Part shown: piece by piece, positions 1-6,768 of the stretch
How the letters are laid out: each line of letters begins with the position of its first letter
Position numbering within the stretch: position 1 is the stretch's first letter
NCBI GenBank assembly: GCA_903899795.1
Contig: CAIUKX010000578.1
Location: forward strand, 1 to 7,662
DNA length: 7,662 nt
Direction of reading: 5' to 3'
Origin: an uncultured Flavobacteriales bacterium
GTDB lineage: Bacteria; Bacteroidota; Bacteroidia; Flavobacteriales_D; Crocinitomicaceae
Notes under the pieces: generated by a model
Databases searched by the model: none
What the model was told of the DNA's origin: nothing
The model's input: the letters and a program-made list of their open reading frames with translations, nothing else
Program-made: the position numbers and the translations under genes

Positions 1-182
1 GCATTTGGTCCTCGTAATACAAACTCACCCATGTGCGAAACATCAAAAACACCAACAGCATTCCGAACTGTTTCATGTTCAATGTTTACTCCTTCGTATT
101 GAACAGGCATGTTATAACCCGCAAATGGAACCATCTTTGCTCCTAAAGCAATGTGCTTATTAACTAATGCAACGTCTTTCAT
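1..182 (-). CDS. gcvT: Glycine cleavage system T protein (aminomethyltransferase), N-terminal part
   Basis: The 60 complete codons seen here are the N-terminus of GcvT. This protein transfers the aminomethyl carbon from lipoylated H protein to tetrahydrofolate, giving 5,10-methylene-THF and ammonia in cytoplasmic glycine catabolism. The visible protein begins MKDVALVNKHIALGAKMVPF and continues with the family blocks FAGYNMPVQYEG (about residues 20-31) and VGVFDVSHMGEFVLRGPN (about 43-60). E. coli GcvT has the matching GARMVDFHGWMMP and FDVSHM segments, so the assignment is firm. The start ATG at 182-180 gives the expected N-terminal length; no good Shine-Dalgarno precedes it, as is normal in Bacteroidota. 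The remaining roughly 300 residues lie beyond the left edge. It is downstream of, and in the same direction as, the DAO-family oxidoreductase, with a 115-bp gap that could hold its own promoter. Confidence 0.95.
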   Translation of the reverse strand, partial: MKDVALVNKHIALGAKMVPFAGYNMPVQYEGVNIEHETVRNAVGVFDVSHMGEFVLRGPN

Positions 183-200
183 CTTTAAAATTTTGTTTCC

Positions 201-230
201 CAAAAATAGAGAAATATTTTCAGTTTTAAA
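201..230 (-). promoter_or_regulatory. Candidate promoter for gcvT
   Basis: Read on the minus strand, 208-201 is TATTTTTG, an exact match to the Bacteroidota -7 consensus TAnnTTTG. About 19-22 bases upstream is TTTA (230-227), one base from the TTTG-like -33 element. This would place transcription start roughly 12 bases before the gcvT ATG, a short but possible leader. The region is AT-rich, so a chance match is quite possible. Confidence 0.3.
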
Positions 231-232
231 CG

Positions 233-247
233 GAATAACCTTTATTC
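233..247. repeat. Short inverted repeat in the gcvT/oxidoreductase gap
   Basis: GAATAA (233-238) and TTATTC (242-247) form a perfect 6-bp inverted repeat around a 3-base centre. It lies just upstream of the possible -33 element of the gcvT promoter and about 50 bp after the oxidoreductase stop. It is too AT-rich and lacks the following U-run needed for a convincing intrinsic terminator. It may be a weak operator half-site pair or chance. Nothing else clear is visible in the 115-bp gap. Confidence 0.25.
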
Positions 248-297
248 GGTCATCTCAGTTGTGATTTGTGAAAATATTAACATTAATTTTGATTGGA

Positions 298-1434
298 TTA
301 TAATAAGTCAGCTACCTCTTTACCAACGAGCGAGCCAATTGCAACACCCATTCCTCCCATGCGTACACCCACACAAATATGGGGATGAATTTTTTGGATG
401 ATGGGTTTTTTTGTTTTACCAACTCCCATAATTCCGGACCATTGGTATTCAATTTCAATTTTTTGGCGCGGAAGAATGACAGTTGAGAGTAAATTTCTCA
501 ATGCTACTTGAATTTGTTCTGTCTGATCAAAAGAAGTGGTGGTTTCTCCTGTAAAATCTAAATTTCGTCCACCACCCAACAGAATTCTGTTTCCAATATT
601 CCGGAAGTAGTAATATCCTTGCTGATAATGGAAAGTTCCTTTTAATTGAAGGTTTTCTATCGGTTGAGTAACGATGACTTGGGCACGAGCAGGTTGGACA
701 TCTTCATTAGGAAGAAATTGTTTCGCGAAACCGTTTGTACAAATAGCAACTTTTGCAGCTTTTAATTCACCGATACTCGTATTTATCAATGTTCCATTTT
801 CTTGTCCTTCTATGGATAAAATTTCAATGCCGAACAAGCATTTTATACCTTTTTTGATAGCAATTTGATGAAAAGTGTGAATCGTTTTTCCTGTATTGAT
901 TTGTCCTTCCAGTCGATTGTAAAAACTTGTAATTACATTTTCAAAACCAAATTTTTTGCTGACTTGATCATCGATACCGTATACCTTTGTTTCACCAGTG
1001 ATAACTTCAATTTTTTGGTTCAGATACTCTAATTTTTCAAGCGTATTGGAATGATTGCTCTTTTCATTTTTGGTAATCAAATCCCAGGATCCGTTGGTTT
1101 GAATTTCAAGATTATTTTCTCCGATAATTTGTTTTAGATTCTGTAAACCTTTCCATCGCATTTCTAACGTTTTCCAGACATCTTCCTCTGGAATATGCGA
1201 TAAATCATCGACTAATTCAGTTGCAGAACCAAAACAAGCGAAGCCAGCGTTTTTGCTACTCGCACCCGTAGGAAGATAACCCCTTTCAATTAAAACAACA
1301 TTTGCATCCGGATATTTGTTTTTTATTTCCAGAGCAGAACTGTAACCAACGATTCCTGCCCCAATGATTAAGAAATCAATATTATTTAGATAAGTATCTC
1401 GTTCCCAGTAGCTTAATTGATTAATTTTTAGCAT
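298..1434 (-). CDS. FAD-dependent oxidoreductase, DAO (glycine/D-amino acid oxidase-like) family
   Basis: This 378-residue protein fits the 360-420 residue size of DAO-family flavoenzymes, which oxidise amines or amino acids (glycine, sarcosine, D-amino acids, gamma-glutamylputrescine). The ADP-binding Rossmann motif DFLIIGAGIVG is at residues 20-30, and the ribose-binding acidic residue is probably E50 in VVLIERG. The family segment TGASSKNAGF is at 56-65, a substrate-domain strand RAQVIVTQP at 250-258, the QWSGIMGVGK block at 331-340, and the closing FAD-contact block GVRMGGMGVAIG at 356-367. No signal peptide is visible, so it should be cytoplasmic. The ATG at 1434 is required because the next Met (residue 91) is past the Rossmann motif. 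The gene leads into gcvT, which suggests, without proving, a role in glycine or N-methylglycine oxidation. The substrate cannot be read from sequence, so no gene symbol is given. Confidence 0.88.
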   Translation of the reverse strand: MLKINQLSYWERDTYLNNIDFLIIGAGIVGYSSALEIKNKYPDANVVLIERGYLPTGASSKNAGFACFGSATELVDDLSHIPEEDVWKTLEMRWKGLQNLKQIIGENNLEIQTNGSWDLITKNEKSNHSNTLEKLEYLNQKIEVITGETKVYGIDDQVSKKFGFENVITSFYNRLEGQINTGKTIHTFHQIAIKKGIKCLFGIEILSIEGQENGTLINTSIGELKAAKVAICTNGFAKQFLPNEDVQPARAQVIVTQPIENLQLKGTFHYQQGYYYFRNIGNRILLGGGRNLDFTGETTTSFDQTEQIQVALRNLLSTVILPRQKIEIEYQWSGIMGVGKTKKPIIQKIHPHICVGVRMGGMGVAIGSLVGKEVADLL

Positions 1435-1507
1435 CTTATAATAATTGTTATGTGAAGTTTTTTAACGATATTTGTAAATTATAGAACTTCAGTAAAAAAG
1501 TTTTAAT

Positions 1508-1515
1508 CAAAATTA
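1508..1515 (-). promoter_or_regulatory. Candidate -7 element for the FAD oxidoreductase
   Basis: On the minus strand, 1515-1508 reads TAATTTTG, an exact match to the Bacteroidota -7 consensus TAnnTTTG. It would give a leader of about 65-70 bases before the ATG at 1434. I see no good TTTG-like -33 element at the usual distance; that position falls within the 1521-1544 inverted repeat. Confidence is limited by the AT-rich background. Confidence 0.28.
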
Positions 1516-1520
1516 AACCA

Positions 1521-1544
1521 AATCTGTAACTAGCTGTACAGATT
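1521..1544. promoter_or_regulatory. Perfect 8-bp inverted repeat in the divergent intergenic region (possible operator or leader hairpin)
   Basis: AATCTGTA (1521-1528) and TACAGATT (1537-1544) are perfect reverse complements separated by the 8 bases ACTAGCTG. The 16-bp spacing between half-site centres suits a dimeric helix-turn-helix regulator. The repeat ends 19 bases before the ATG of the 1270-residue protein and begins 87 bases before the oxidoreductase start, overlapping where a -33 element for the latter would lie. It could therefore be a shared operator, or a weak hairpin in the leader of the large gene. No cognate regulator gene is in the window. Confidence 0.4.
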
Positions 1545-1563
1545 ATCGTTTAAAATTAATGGT

Positions 1564-4500
1564 ATGAAGATATTTTTATTAATCGGAACATTATTAACCT
1601 GTTTTTTGGGATTTTCTCAGAATTTCACGTATCGTGTAAGTGGTAAAATTACCAATAGCGATACGAAAAAGGCTGAAGGTGGTGTGACCGTTTCTTTTGT
1701 GAGTAATGGTAAAGTAATTGCTTCGGCTGTTACTTCATCCAACGGGAAATATGATTTGAAAGCTGACGGTCCCTATAATGGAAACTACAATATTGTTTAT
1801 TCGAAAGCTGGATTGGTATCAAAAAAAGTGGCTGTCAATACTGGAAAAGTTAATTTGGAAGATGTTCCTGCAGGCTCTGAATTTCCACTTCCGACATTGG
1901 ATATGGATATGTTCGGTGAACGACCTGGTTCAGATTTTTCCTTTTTGAACAATGAACCTGTGGCTTCCTTCTTTTGGGATGAAACCAAGATGATGTTGAA
2001 TTTCGACAAAGATGCAAGTGCTAAAACCAAGAAAAAAATTGAAGATGCATTAGCAGCGGCAGGAAATAAATCTGCGGAAGATGAAGCAAAATACCAAGCT
2101 GCGATTAAAGCTGGAGAAACCCTACAAGGACAAAAAAAATATGAAGAAGCGCTAGCCAAGTACGAAGAAGCTAGTACTGTTAAACCGAAAGAACCTCTTC
2201 CGATTGCAAAAATTGATGAGCTGGATAAATTGATCAAAGCGCAGAAAACAGAACAGTTGGCTTCTCAGCAAGCAGACAGTGAATTTAAAAATCTGATAAC
2301 TGCTGCTGATAATTTACGAGATCAAAAGAAATATACTGAATCGATCGCGAAATACAACGAGGCATTAAAAAAGAAAGATGATGCATATGCCAAAGGTGAG
2401 ATCGCGAAAATCAACAAGATTATTGACGACCAAAAAGCACAGGCGGCTAAAGATGCTGAGTTTGAAAAATTGAAAACGGATGGAATGGCTTTAGCGGGTT
2501 CTAAAAAATGGACTGAAGCTAAAACAAAATTAAATCAGGCATTGGCAATAAAAGCGGATGCAGCTGTTTCTCAAAAAATCAAAGATATTGATGCGGAACT
2601 AGACAAGGAATCTGCAAATAAAGAAAAAACAGAAAAGTTTAATGCTGCTATGGCAATGGCAGATAATTTGGTTAAATCTAAGAAATATACGGAAGCCAAA
2701 GCAAAATATACCGAAGCACAGGCTTTGGATCCTACAAGTCCGCTTCCGAAACAGAAAATTTCTGATGTTGATGCATTGATTGCTAAACAAAAAGGAGAAG
2801 CGGATAAAAAAGCAAAAATTGATAAGTTACTAGCGGATGGATCTACATCATTTACGAAAAATGATCTTCCGGGTGCAAAAGCGAAATTCGAAGAAGTTCT
2901 GAATTTGGAGCCTTCTAATACTGTGGCGACTGCGAAATTGAAGGAAGTTAATGCAAAATTAGATGCTGCAAAAGGACAAGCTGAGAAAGATGCGCAATTT
3001 GAGACTTTGAAAAAGGATGGGATGGCTTTGGCTACAGCTAAGAAATACAATGAAGCGAAAATCAAATTGCAGCAAGCTGTTGACATGAAACCTGATGCGG
3101 CAATTACTTTGAAATTGAAAGAGATTGATGATCTTCTAAAGGCTGATCAAGCTAAAAATGCAGCGGATGAGGAGTATAATCGAATCATGAGTGATGCCTC
3201 CACGCTAGAGTCTTCCAAAAATTATGATGGTGCAATAGCCAAATACAAGGAAGCATTGGCTAAAAAAACAACAGAAGCTTTACCGAAATCAAAAATTTCC
3301 GAATTGGAAAAATTGAAAAAAGATGCTGCTAACCAAACTCAGGCTGAAACTCAAAAAGCAAAGTTATACGATGGGTATATGGCGAGTGGAGCAAAGAATA
3401 TGTCTGATAAAAAATACCAGCAGGCGTTGACTGATTATCAAAATGCACTTTCAGTAAAATCAGGTGATAGTCAGGCTCAAGGGAAAATTTCGGAAATTCA
3501 GCAAATTTTAGATGATCTTAAAAATGCTGAAAGTAAAAATTCTGAGACACAAAAGAACTTTGATAAATTGGTTGCAGATGCGGATAGATTGTTCAAACAA
3601 GAAAAATATTTGGATGCAAAAGCAATCTATGAGAAGGCTTTAATTATAAAAAGTGATGATCAACGTGTTGTAAAGCAGGTGTCAGAATGTGATCGTTTAG
3701 AAAAGGAAAAAGGCGAGAAAGAAGGTTCTGCGGAGTACAAAAAATTACTTTCGGCTGCGGATAAAAAATTCACCGAAAAGGATTATCTAAAGGCGAAAGA
3801 ATACTATGAAAGAGCTTTAAAAATAAGAGCAAACGATCCTTATCCAAAAGCTAAACTGGATGAAATTGAAAAGTTATTGAATCCAACCAAGGAGGTTGTA
3901 AAAACAAATGTAGCAGTTGAAACATTAAATTTAGATCCTTTGGGAGTTCCATATACAGATACTCAGGTTACTCCGGAAGATGCTTTGAAAAGAGCTGAAA
4001 TTGAGCGTGAAAATCTCAAGAATAAAAATCTAAAAACAGAAATTACGGGTGTAAATGATAGAGAAGGAGAGTTGGGTGATCAAAAGCATGGAGAACAACT
4101 TCAGTTAACAGCAGATATCCATGAAATAAAAACTGGGATTGAAGAAGAACTGATTGCAAATGATGGGAAACATAACGATGTTATAGAATTAGAGAAAAAG
4201 GTTATTAAAGAACAAAATGACCGTAACACTGCTTCTGAAAGTTTAGAAAATTCAGATCACTTGAGTGCTCAGGAGAAAATGAGTTTGGTAAAAGGTGAAA
4301 ACAGTGATGTTTACATTGAAAAAGAAGGCGTGTATGCCAATAATACAGATATCTTAAGAAAACACGATACACAATTAGCCGTTGATCAAACTGCTGAGGT
4401 GAAAAAATACGATGATGCCAGTCAGGATAGGGTGGAGGGAATTCGTACGATCGAAAACAAAATTGTTTCAAAACAAGTGGATGATACTGAATCCCGTATT

Positions 4501-5376
4501 GAAGTTGAAGAACGAATTGATGAAATTGTCGAAAAAGCTGTTGAAAAAGACAAAAGCATGAACGATACTGAGAACAAATCTAATTTGGATTCAAAAATAG
4601 CAATCGATCAGGCTGAAAAGAAAATGGGTGATAAAATTGACCTAGACCTTCAAAATGCTGCTGAAACAGGAAATGATTTGGAGAAAATCAAACATGATGT
4701 TAGAGAAAGCGAAAATGCGGATATCGAGAAAGATAATCAAGAAGGAAAAGTAGTAACGGCTGAAATGGTTGCTTTGAATAAGAAGTTGGCTGAAGAACAA
4801 AAATCAAATGATAACCAACAAATTGCTTCCAATCAGGTTTTACAGCAAGCACACAAAGATTTGAGCGACCATTCTGTTGATCAGTACAACGATGAGATGG
4901 TGAAATATTTGGCATCTCAAAGGACGATTACTGATAAATCGAAAAAAGTGACGGATGATACGCAAACATCGACCGATAAGTTGATAGAAAACGATGCGAA
5001 TCTGACTAATATAACCAACTCGATTGAAGATAATTTAGCTGAAACAGCAGAAAGTCAAGTTGAAAAACACCAAGGAGCTCAGCAAGCAATCCATGATAAA
5101 CAGAATACTGTTACAGTTGAAAAACCGGTTATAGCGAATGGATTAGGAGCGAAGTATCCGGAAGGTGTTACACAGGAATCGTTTACTCAAAATGATGAGA
5201 ACGGTTTGATGAAAGCAATTATCACGCGGCGAATTGTAGTTGTGGGTGGTAAAGGAGATGTTTATGTGAAAACACAAACTTCCAATTCAATTACTTTTTC
5301 TAAAAATGGAAGTCCTACAACAGAACGTGTTTGGCAAAAGGAAACACAAGGTCCGAATTTAGTGAAGCACTATTAA
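1564..5376 (+). CDS. Large secreted protein: carboxypeptidase-regulatory-like domain, ten TPR-like units, charged rod, C-terminal domain
   Basis: I cannot name this 1270-residue protein or assign it a function. Residues 1-19 are a signal peptide (MKIFLLIGTLLTCFLGFSQ), predicting export. Residues about 22-95 read as a carboxypeptidase-regulatory-like beta sandwich: VSGKIT, then a VTVSF strand, then TSSNGKYDL. A linker with EPVASFFWDETKMMLNFD follows at 131-148. Residues 172-776 hold ten TPR-like units with anchors such as KKYTEAKAKY. Residues 805-1187 contain no proline, Phe, Trp or Cys and are rich in D, E, K, N and Q, indicating an extended helical or disordered rod. Residues 1188-1270 form a small domain with YPEGVTQES, TRRIVVVGGKG and VWQKET; I recall a similar C-terminal module in other Bacteroidota proteins of this type. 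The mature protein has one Cys (C709). There is no Type 9 secretion C-terminal signal that I recognise and no enzyme motif, so a structural or binding role in the envelope is inferred. mpl follows 26 bp downstream. Confidence 0.9.
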   Translation: MKIFLLIGTLLTCFLGFSQNFTYRVSGKITNSDTKKAEGGVTVSFVSNGKVIASAVTSSNGKYDLKADGPYNGNYNIVYSKAGLVSKKVAVNTGKVNLEDVPAGSEFPLPTLDMDMFGERPGSDFSFLNNEPVASFFWDETKMMLNFDKDASAKTKKKIEDALAAAGNKSAEDEAKYQAAIKAGETLQGQKKYEEALAKYEEASTVKPKEPLPIAKIDELDKLIKAQKTEQLASQQADSEFKNLITAADNLRDQKKYTESIAKYNEALKKKDDAYAKGEIAKINKIIDDQKAQAAKDAEFEKLKTDGMALAGSKKWTEAKTKLNQALAIKADAAVSQKIKDIDAELDKESANKEKTEKFNAAMAMADNLVKSKKYTEAKAKYTEAQALDPTSPLPKQKISDVDALIAKQKGEADKKAKIDKLLADGSTSFTKNDLPGAKAKFEEVLNLEPSNTVATAKLKEVNAKLDAAKGQAEKDAQFETLKKDGMALATAKKYNEAKIKLQQAVDMKPDAAITLKLKEIDDLLKADQAKNAADEEYNRIMSDASTLESSKNYDGAIAKYKEALAKKTTEALPKSKISELEKLKKDAANQTQAETQKAKLYDGYMASGAKNMSDKKYQQALTDYQNALSVKSGDSQAQGKISEIQQILDDLKNAESKNSETQKNFDKLVADADRLFKQEKYLDAKAIYEKALIIKSDDQRVVKQVSECDRLEKEKGEKEGSAEYKKLLSAADKKFTEKDYLKAKEYYERALKIRANDPYPKAKLDEIEKLLNPTKEVVKTNVAVETLNLDPLGVPYTDTQVTPEDALKRAEIERENLKNKNLKTEITGVNDREGELGDQKHGEQLQLTADIHEIKTGIEEELIANDGKHNDVIELEKKVIKEQNDRNTASESLENSDHLSAQEKMSLVKGENSDVYIEKEGVYANNTDILRKHDTQLAVDQTAEVKKYDDASQDRVEGIRTIENKIVSKQVDDTESRIEVEERIDEIVEKAVEKDKSMNDTENKSNLDSKIAIDQAEKKMGDKIDLDLQNAAETGNDLEKIKHDVRESENADIEKDNQEGKVVTAEMVALNKKLAEEQKSNDNQQIASNQVLQQAHKDLSDHSVDQYNDEMVKYLASQRTITDKSKKVTDDTQTSTDKLIENDANLTNITNSIEDNLAETAESQVEKHQGAQQAIHDKQNTVTVEKPVIANGLGAKYPEGVTQESFTQNDENGLMKAIITRRIVVVGGKGDVYVKTQTSNSITFSKNGSPTTERVWQKETQGPNLVKHY
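2077..3882 (+). repeat. Ten tandem TPR-like coding repeats, about 180 bp each
   Basis: Each unit has a TPR-like helix pair (core KKYxEAxAKYxEAL) followed by an extra helix ending in a K-I-x-E-I-D-x-L pattern. The KKY-equivalent positions are residues 191, 255, 314, 373, 433, 493, 552, 616, 680 and 739, spaced 59-64 residues. The spacing is well above the 34 residues of a canonical TPR, so about 26 extra residues are inserted per unit. Units 1, 4, 7 and 10 share an LP or YP before the last helix (PLPIAKIDEL, PLPKQKISDV, ALPKSKISEL, PYPKAKLDEI). Units 3 and 6 share DGMALA and an EAKxKLxQA core. This indicates a three-unit higher-order period of about 180 residues. Confidence 0.85.
3976..5124 (+). 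other. Proline-free, highly charged rod-like region of the large secreted protein
   Basis: Residues 805-1187 contain no Pro, Phe, Trp or Cys in 383 positions. They are dominated by Asp, Glu, Lys, Asn, Gln and Ser with scattered Ile, Leu and Val. Five Tyr are the only aromatics (917, 924, 949, 1108, 1115). Segments such as RIEVEERIDEIVEKAVEK (978-995) look amphipathic and helical, but a continuous heptad is not evident by eye. The composition fits a long single helix, loose coiled coil or charged spacer between the TPR-like array and the C-terminal domain. Confidence 0.7.
5125..5373 (+). other. C-terminal domain of the large secreted protein
   Basis: Residues 1188-1270 change sharply in composition from the rod: Pro, Gly, Phe and Trp return, with beta-strand-like segments. 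Landmarks are GAKYPEGVTQESF (1195-1207), ITRRIVVVGGKGDVYVKTQT (1220-1239), ITFSKNGSPTTERVWQKET (1243-1261) and a short tail. From memory, a module with YPEGVTEE, RRIVV and KNG...W..ET ends other Bacteroidota proteins with similar N-terminal layouts; I cannot name an accession or a function. It lacks the features I would expect of a Type 9 secretion sorting domain. Confidence 0.6.
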
Positions 5377-5402
5377 GAAATTTTGTAAGAAAATAGAATT
5401 TA

Positions 5403-6764
5403 ATGAATGTACATTTCATTGCAATCGGAGGAAGTGCTATGCACAATCTGGCAATAGCATTAAGCAGAAAAGGAATCAATGTCACAGGTTCGGATGACGA
5501 GATTTTTGAACCTTCAAAAACACGATTAGATAAACAGGGAATTTTGCCTTCTATAATTGGCTGGAATCCGGATTTGATTACCAGTCAATTGGATGCTGTG
5601 ATACTTGGTATGCATGCCCGTGAAGATAATCCCGAATTGTTGAAAGCGAAAGCATTGAACATTCCTATTTTTTCATACCCGGAGTATCTCTACGAACAAA
5701 GTAAAGATAAAACTCGCGTAGTGATTGGAGGGAGTCATGGAAAAACAACGATTACTTCCATGTTACTGCACGTTGTAAACGAATTGAAGATGAATGTAGA
5801 TTATATGGTTGGAGCTCAATTGGAAGGCTACGATTGTATGGTTAAATTGTCGGAAGATGCTCCGATAATGCTATTGGAAGGTGATGAATACTTGAGTTCA
5901 CCGATTGATCGACGTCCCAAATTTCACTTATATCATCCTGATATTGCTATCATAAGCGGTATTGCTTGGGATCATATCAATGTTTTCCCGACGTTCGAAA
6001 ATTATGTAGATCAGTTCGATATTTTTTGTCAGAAAATTGAAAAAGGTGGAACACTGATTTACAACAAAGAAGATGAGGAAGTTCGAAAATTAGGAGAGAA
6101 ATATGCTTCAACCATTCGGACGATTGCTTATGAAACTCCATTGTATGATGTAACTCCGGCTGGAACGCGATTGCATTTTGAAGGTAAATCGTATGAATTA
6201 CAAATTTTCGGCGGACACAATCTACAAAATTTAATGGGTGCGATGCGGGTTGGAGAGGCAATGGGGATAGATCCGCATGCGTTTTTCGAAGCGATTTCCA
6301 GTTTTACAGGCGCAGGCAAACGTTTGCAGAAAGTAGTTGAAAACGATACATTTACCATGTTTAAAGACTTTGCTCATTCGCCTTCAAAGTTGAAAGCAAC
6401 GACTAAAGCTGTCAAAGAACAATTTGCGGAACGCAAGGTGATTGCTTGTATGGAATTACACACATTTTCTTCTTTGAAAAAGGAGTTCTTGCCCCACTAC
6501 AAAGATGCCATGGAAAAGGCAGATGAAGCGGTTGTGTATTTCAATCACGAAGTTGTTCATCACAAAAAATTGGAACCGATTACAAAAGAGATGGTGAAAG
6601 AAGCGTTTGGAGGAGATGTTAAAGTAATGACAGAAACCTCCGAAGTATTAGATTACATTCATTCCCATAAATGGAATAATTCAGTCTTGTTGATGATGTC
6701 TTCCGGAACGTTTGATGGAATCAATTACGAAGCATTGGGAGAAGAATTGCTTCACGAGAAATAA
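5403..6764 (+). CDS. mpl: Mpl-type Mur ligase (UDP-MurNAc : L-Ala-gamma-D-Glu-meso-Dap ligase)
   Basis: This 453-residue cytoplasmic enzyme belongs to the ATP-dependent Mur ligase family. Mpl joins recycled murein tripeptide to UDP-N-acetylmuramate. The N-terminal Rossmann domain starts HFIAIGGSAMHNLAIAL and has VTGSD at 27-31. The ATP P-loop GGSHGKTT is at 109-116, the metal/catalytic LEGDEY at 138-143, the central-domain GGHNLQN at 270-276, GAGKRLQ at 303-309, and the C-terminal-domain motif KDFAHSPSK at 321-329. The gap between LEGDEY and the DRRPKFHLYHPDIAI block matches Mpl (E. coli EADEYDCAFFDKRSKFVHY) better than MurC, and length agrees with E. coli Mpl (about 457). The start is fixed by the nucleotide-binding strand beginning at residue 3. 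The usual DDFAHHP is KDFAHSP here, which I believe is common to the Bacteroidota branch. It follows the large secreted-protein gene by 26 bp and may be cotranscribed. Confidence 0.88.
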   Translation: MNVHFIAIGGSAMHNLAIALSRKGINVTGSDDEIFEPSKTRLDKQGILPSIIGWNPDLITSQLDAVILGMHAREDNPELLKAKALNIPIFSYPEYLYEQSKDKTRVVIGGSHGKTTITSMLLHVVNELKMNVDYMVGAQLEGYDCMVKLSEDAPIMLLEGDEYLSSPIDRRPKFHLYHPDIAIISGIAWDHINVFPTFENYVDQFDIFCQKIEKGGTLIYNKEDEEVRKLGEKYASTIRTIAYETPLYDVTPAGTRLHFEGKSYELQIFGGHNLQNLMGAMRVGEAMGIDPHAFFEAISSFTGAGKRLQKVVENDTFTMFKDFAHSPSKLKATTKAVKEQFAERKVIACMELHTFSSLKKEFLPHYKDAMEKADEAVVYFNHEVVHHKKLEPITKEMVKEAFGGDVKVMTETSEVLDYIHSHKWNNSVLLMMSSGTFDGINYEALGEELLHEK

Positions 6765-6768
6765 TCTT

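Noticed and set aside
274..293. Possible terminator hairpin after the oxidoreductase stop (AAAATATTAACATTAATTTT)
   Set aside because: It has only a 5-bp A/T stem around a 10-base loop with no G-C pairs, indistinguishable from chance in AT-rich intergenic DNA.
674..868. 64-codon plus-strand open frame opposite the FAD oxidoreductase
   Set aside because: It lies wholly within a well-supported gene on the other strand and has no start context or family resemblance.
1564..1605. Lipoprotein signal (LLTC at residues 10-13) in the large secreted protein
   Set aside because: The residue before Cys is Thr rather than Gly, Ala or Ser, the Cys lies inside the hydrophobic core, and FSQ at 18-20 offers a better ordinary signal peptidase site.
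1797..2237. 146-codon open frame on the minus strand inside the large gene
   Set aside because: It is an antisense shadow of the Lys/Ala/Glu-rich coding sequence. Its Ser/Phe/Ala/Leu-rich translation is what the complement of such codons produces, with no recognisable domain.
2571..3086. 171-codon open frame on the minus strand across repeat units 3-6
   Set aside because: It is another antisense shadow whose apparent periodicity mirrors the sense-strand repeats. The sense frame has a signal peptide and coherent domains.
5125..5373. Type 9 secretion C-terminal sorting domain on the large protein
   Set aside because: The end lacks the usual glycine-rich strand pattern and the terminal basic K-rich strand motif that I would expect. 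The domain has its own distinct motifs.
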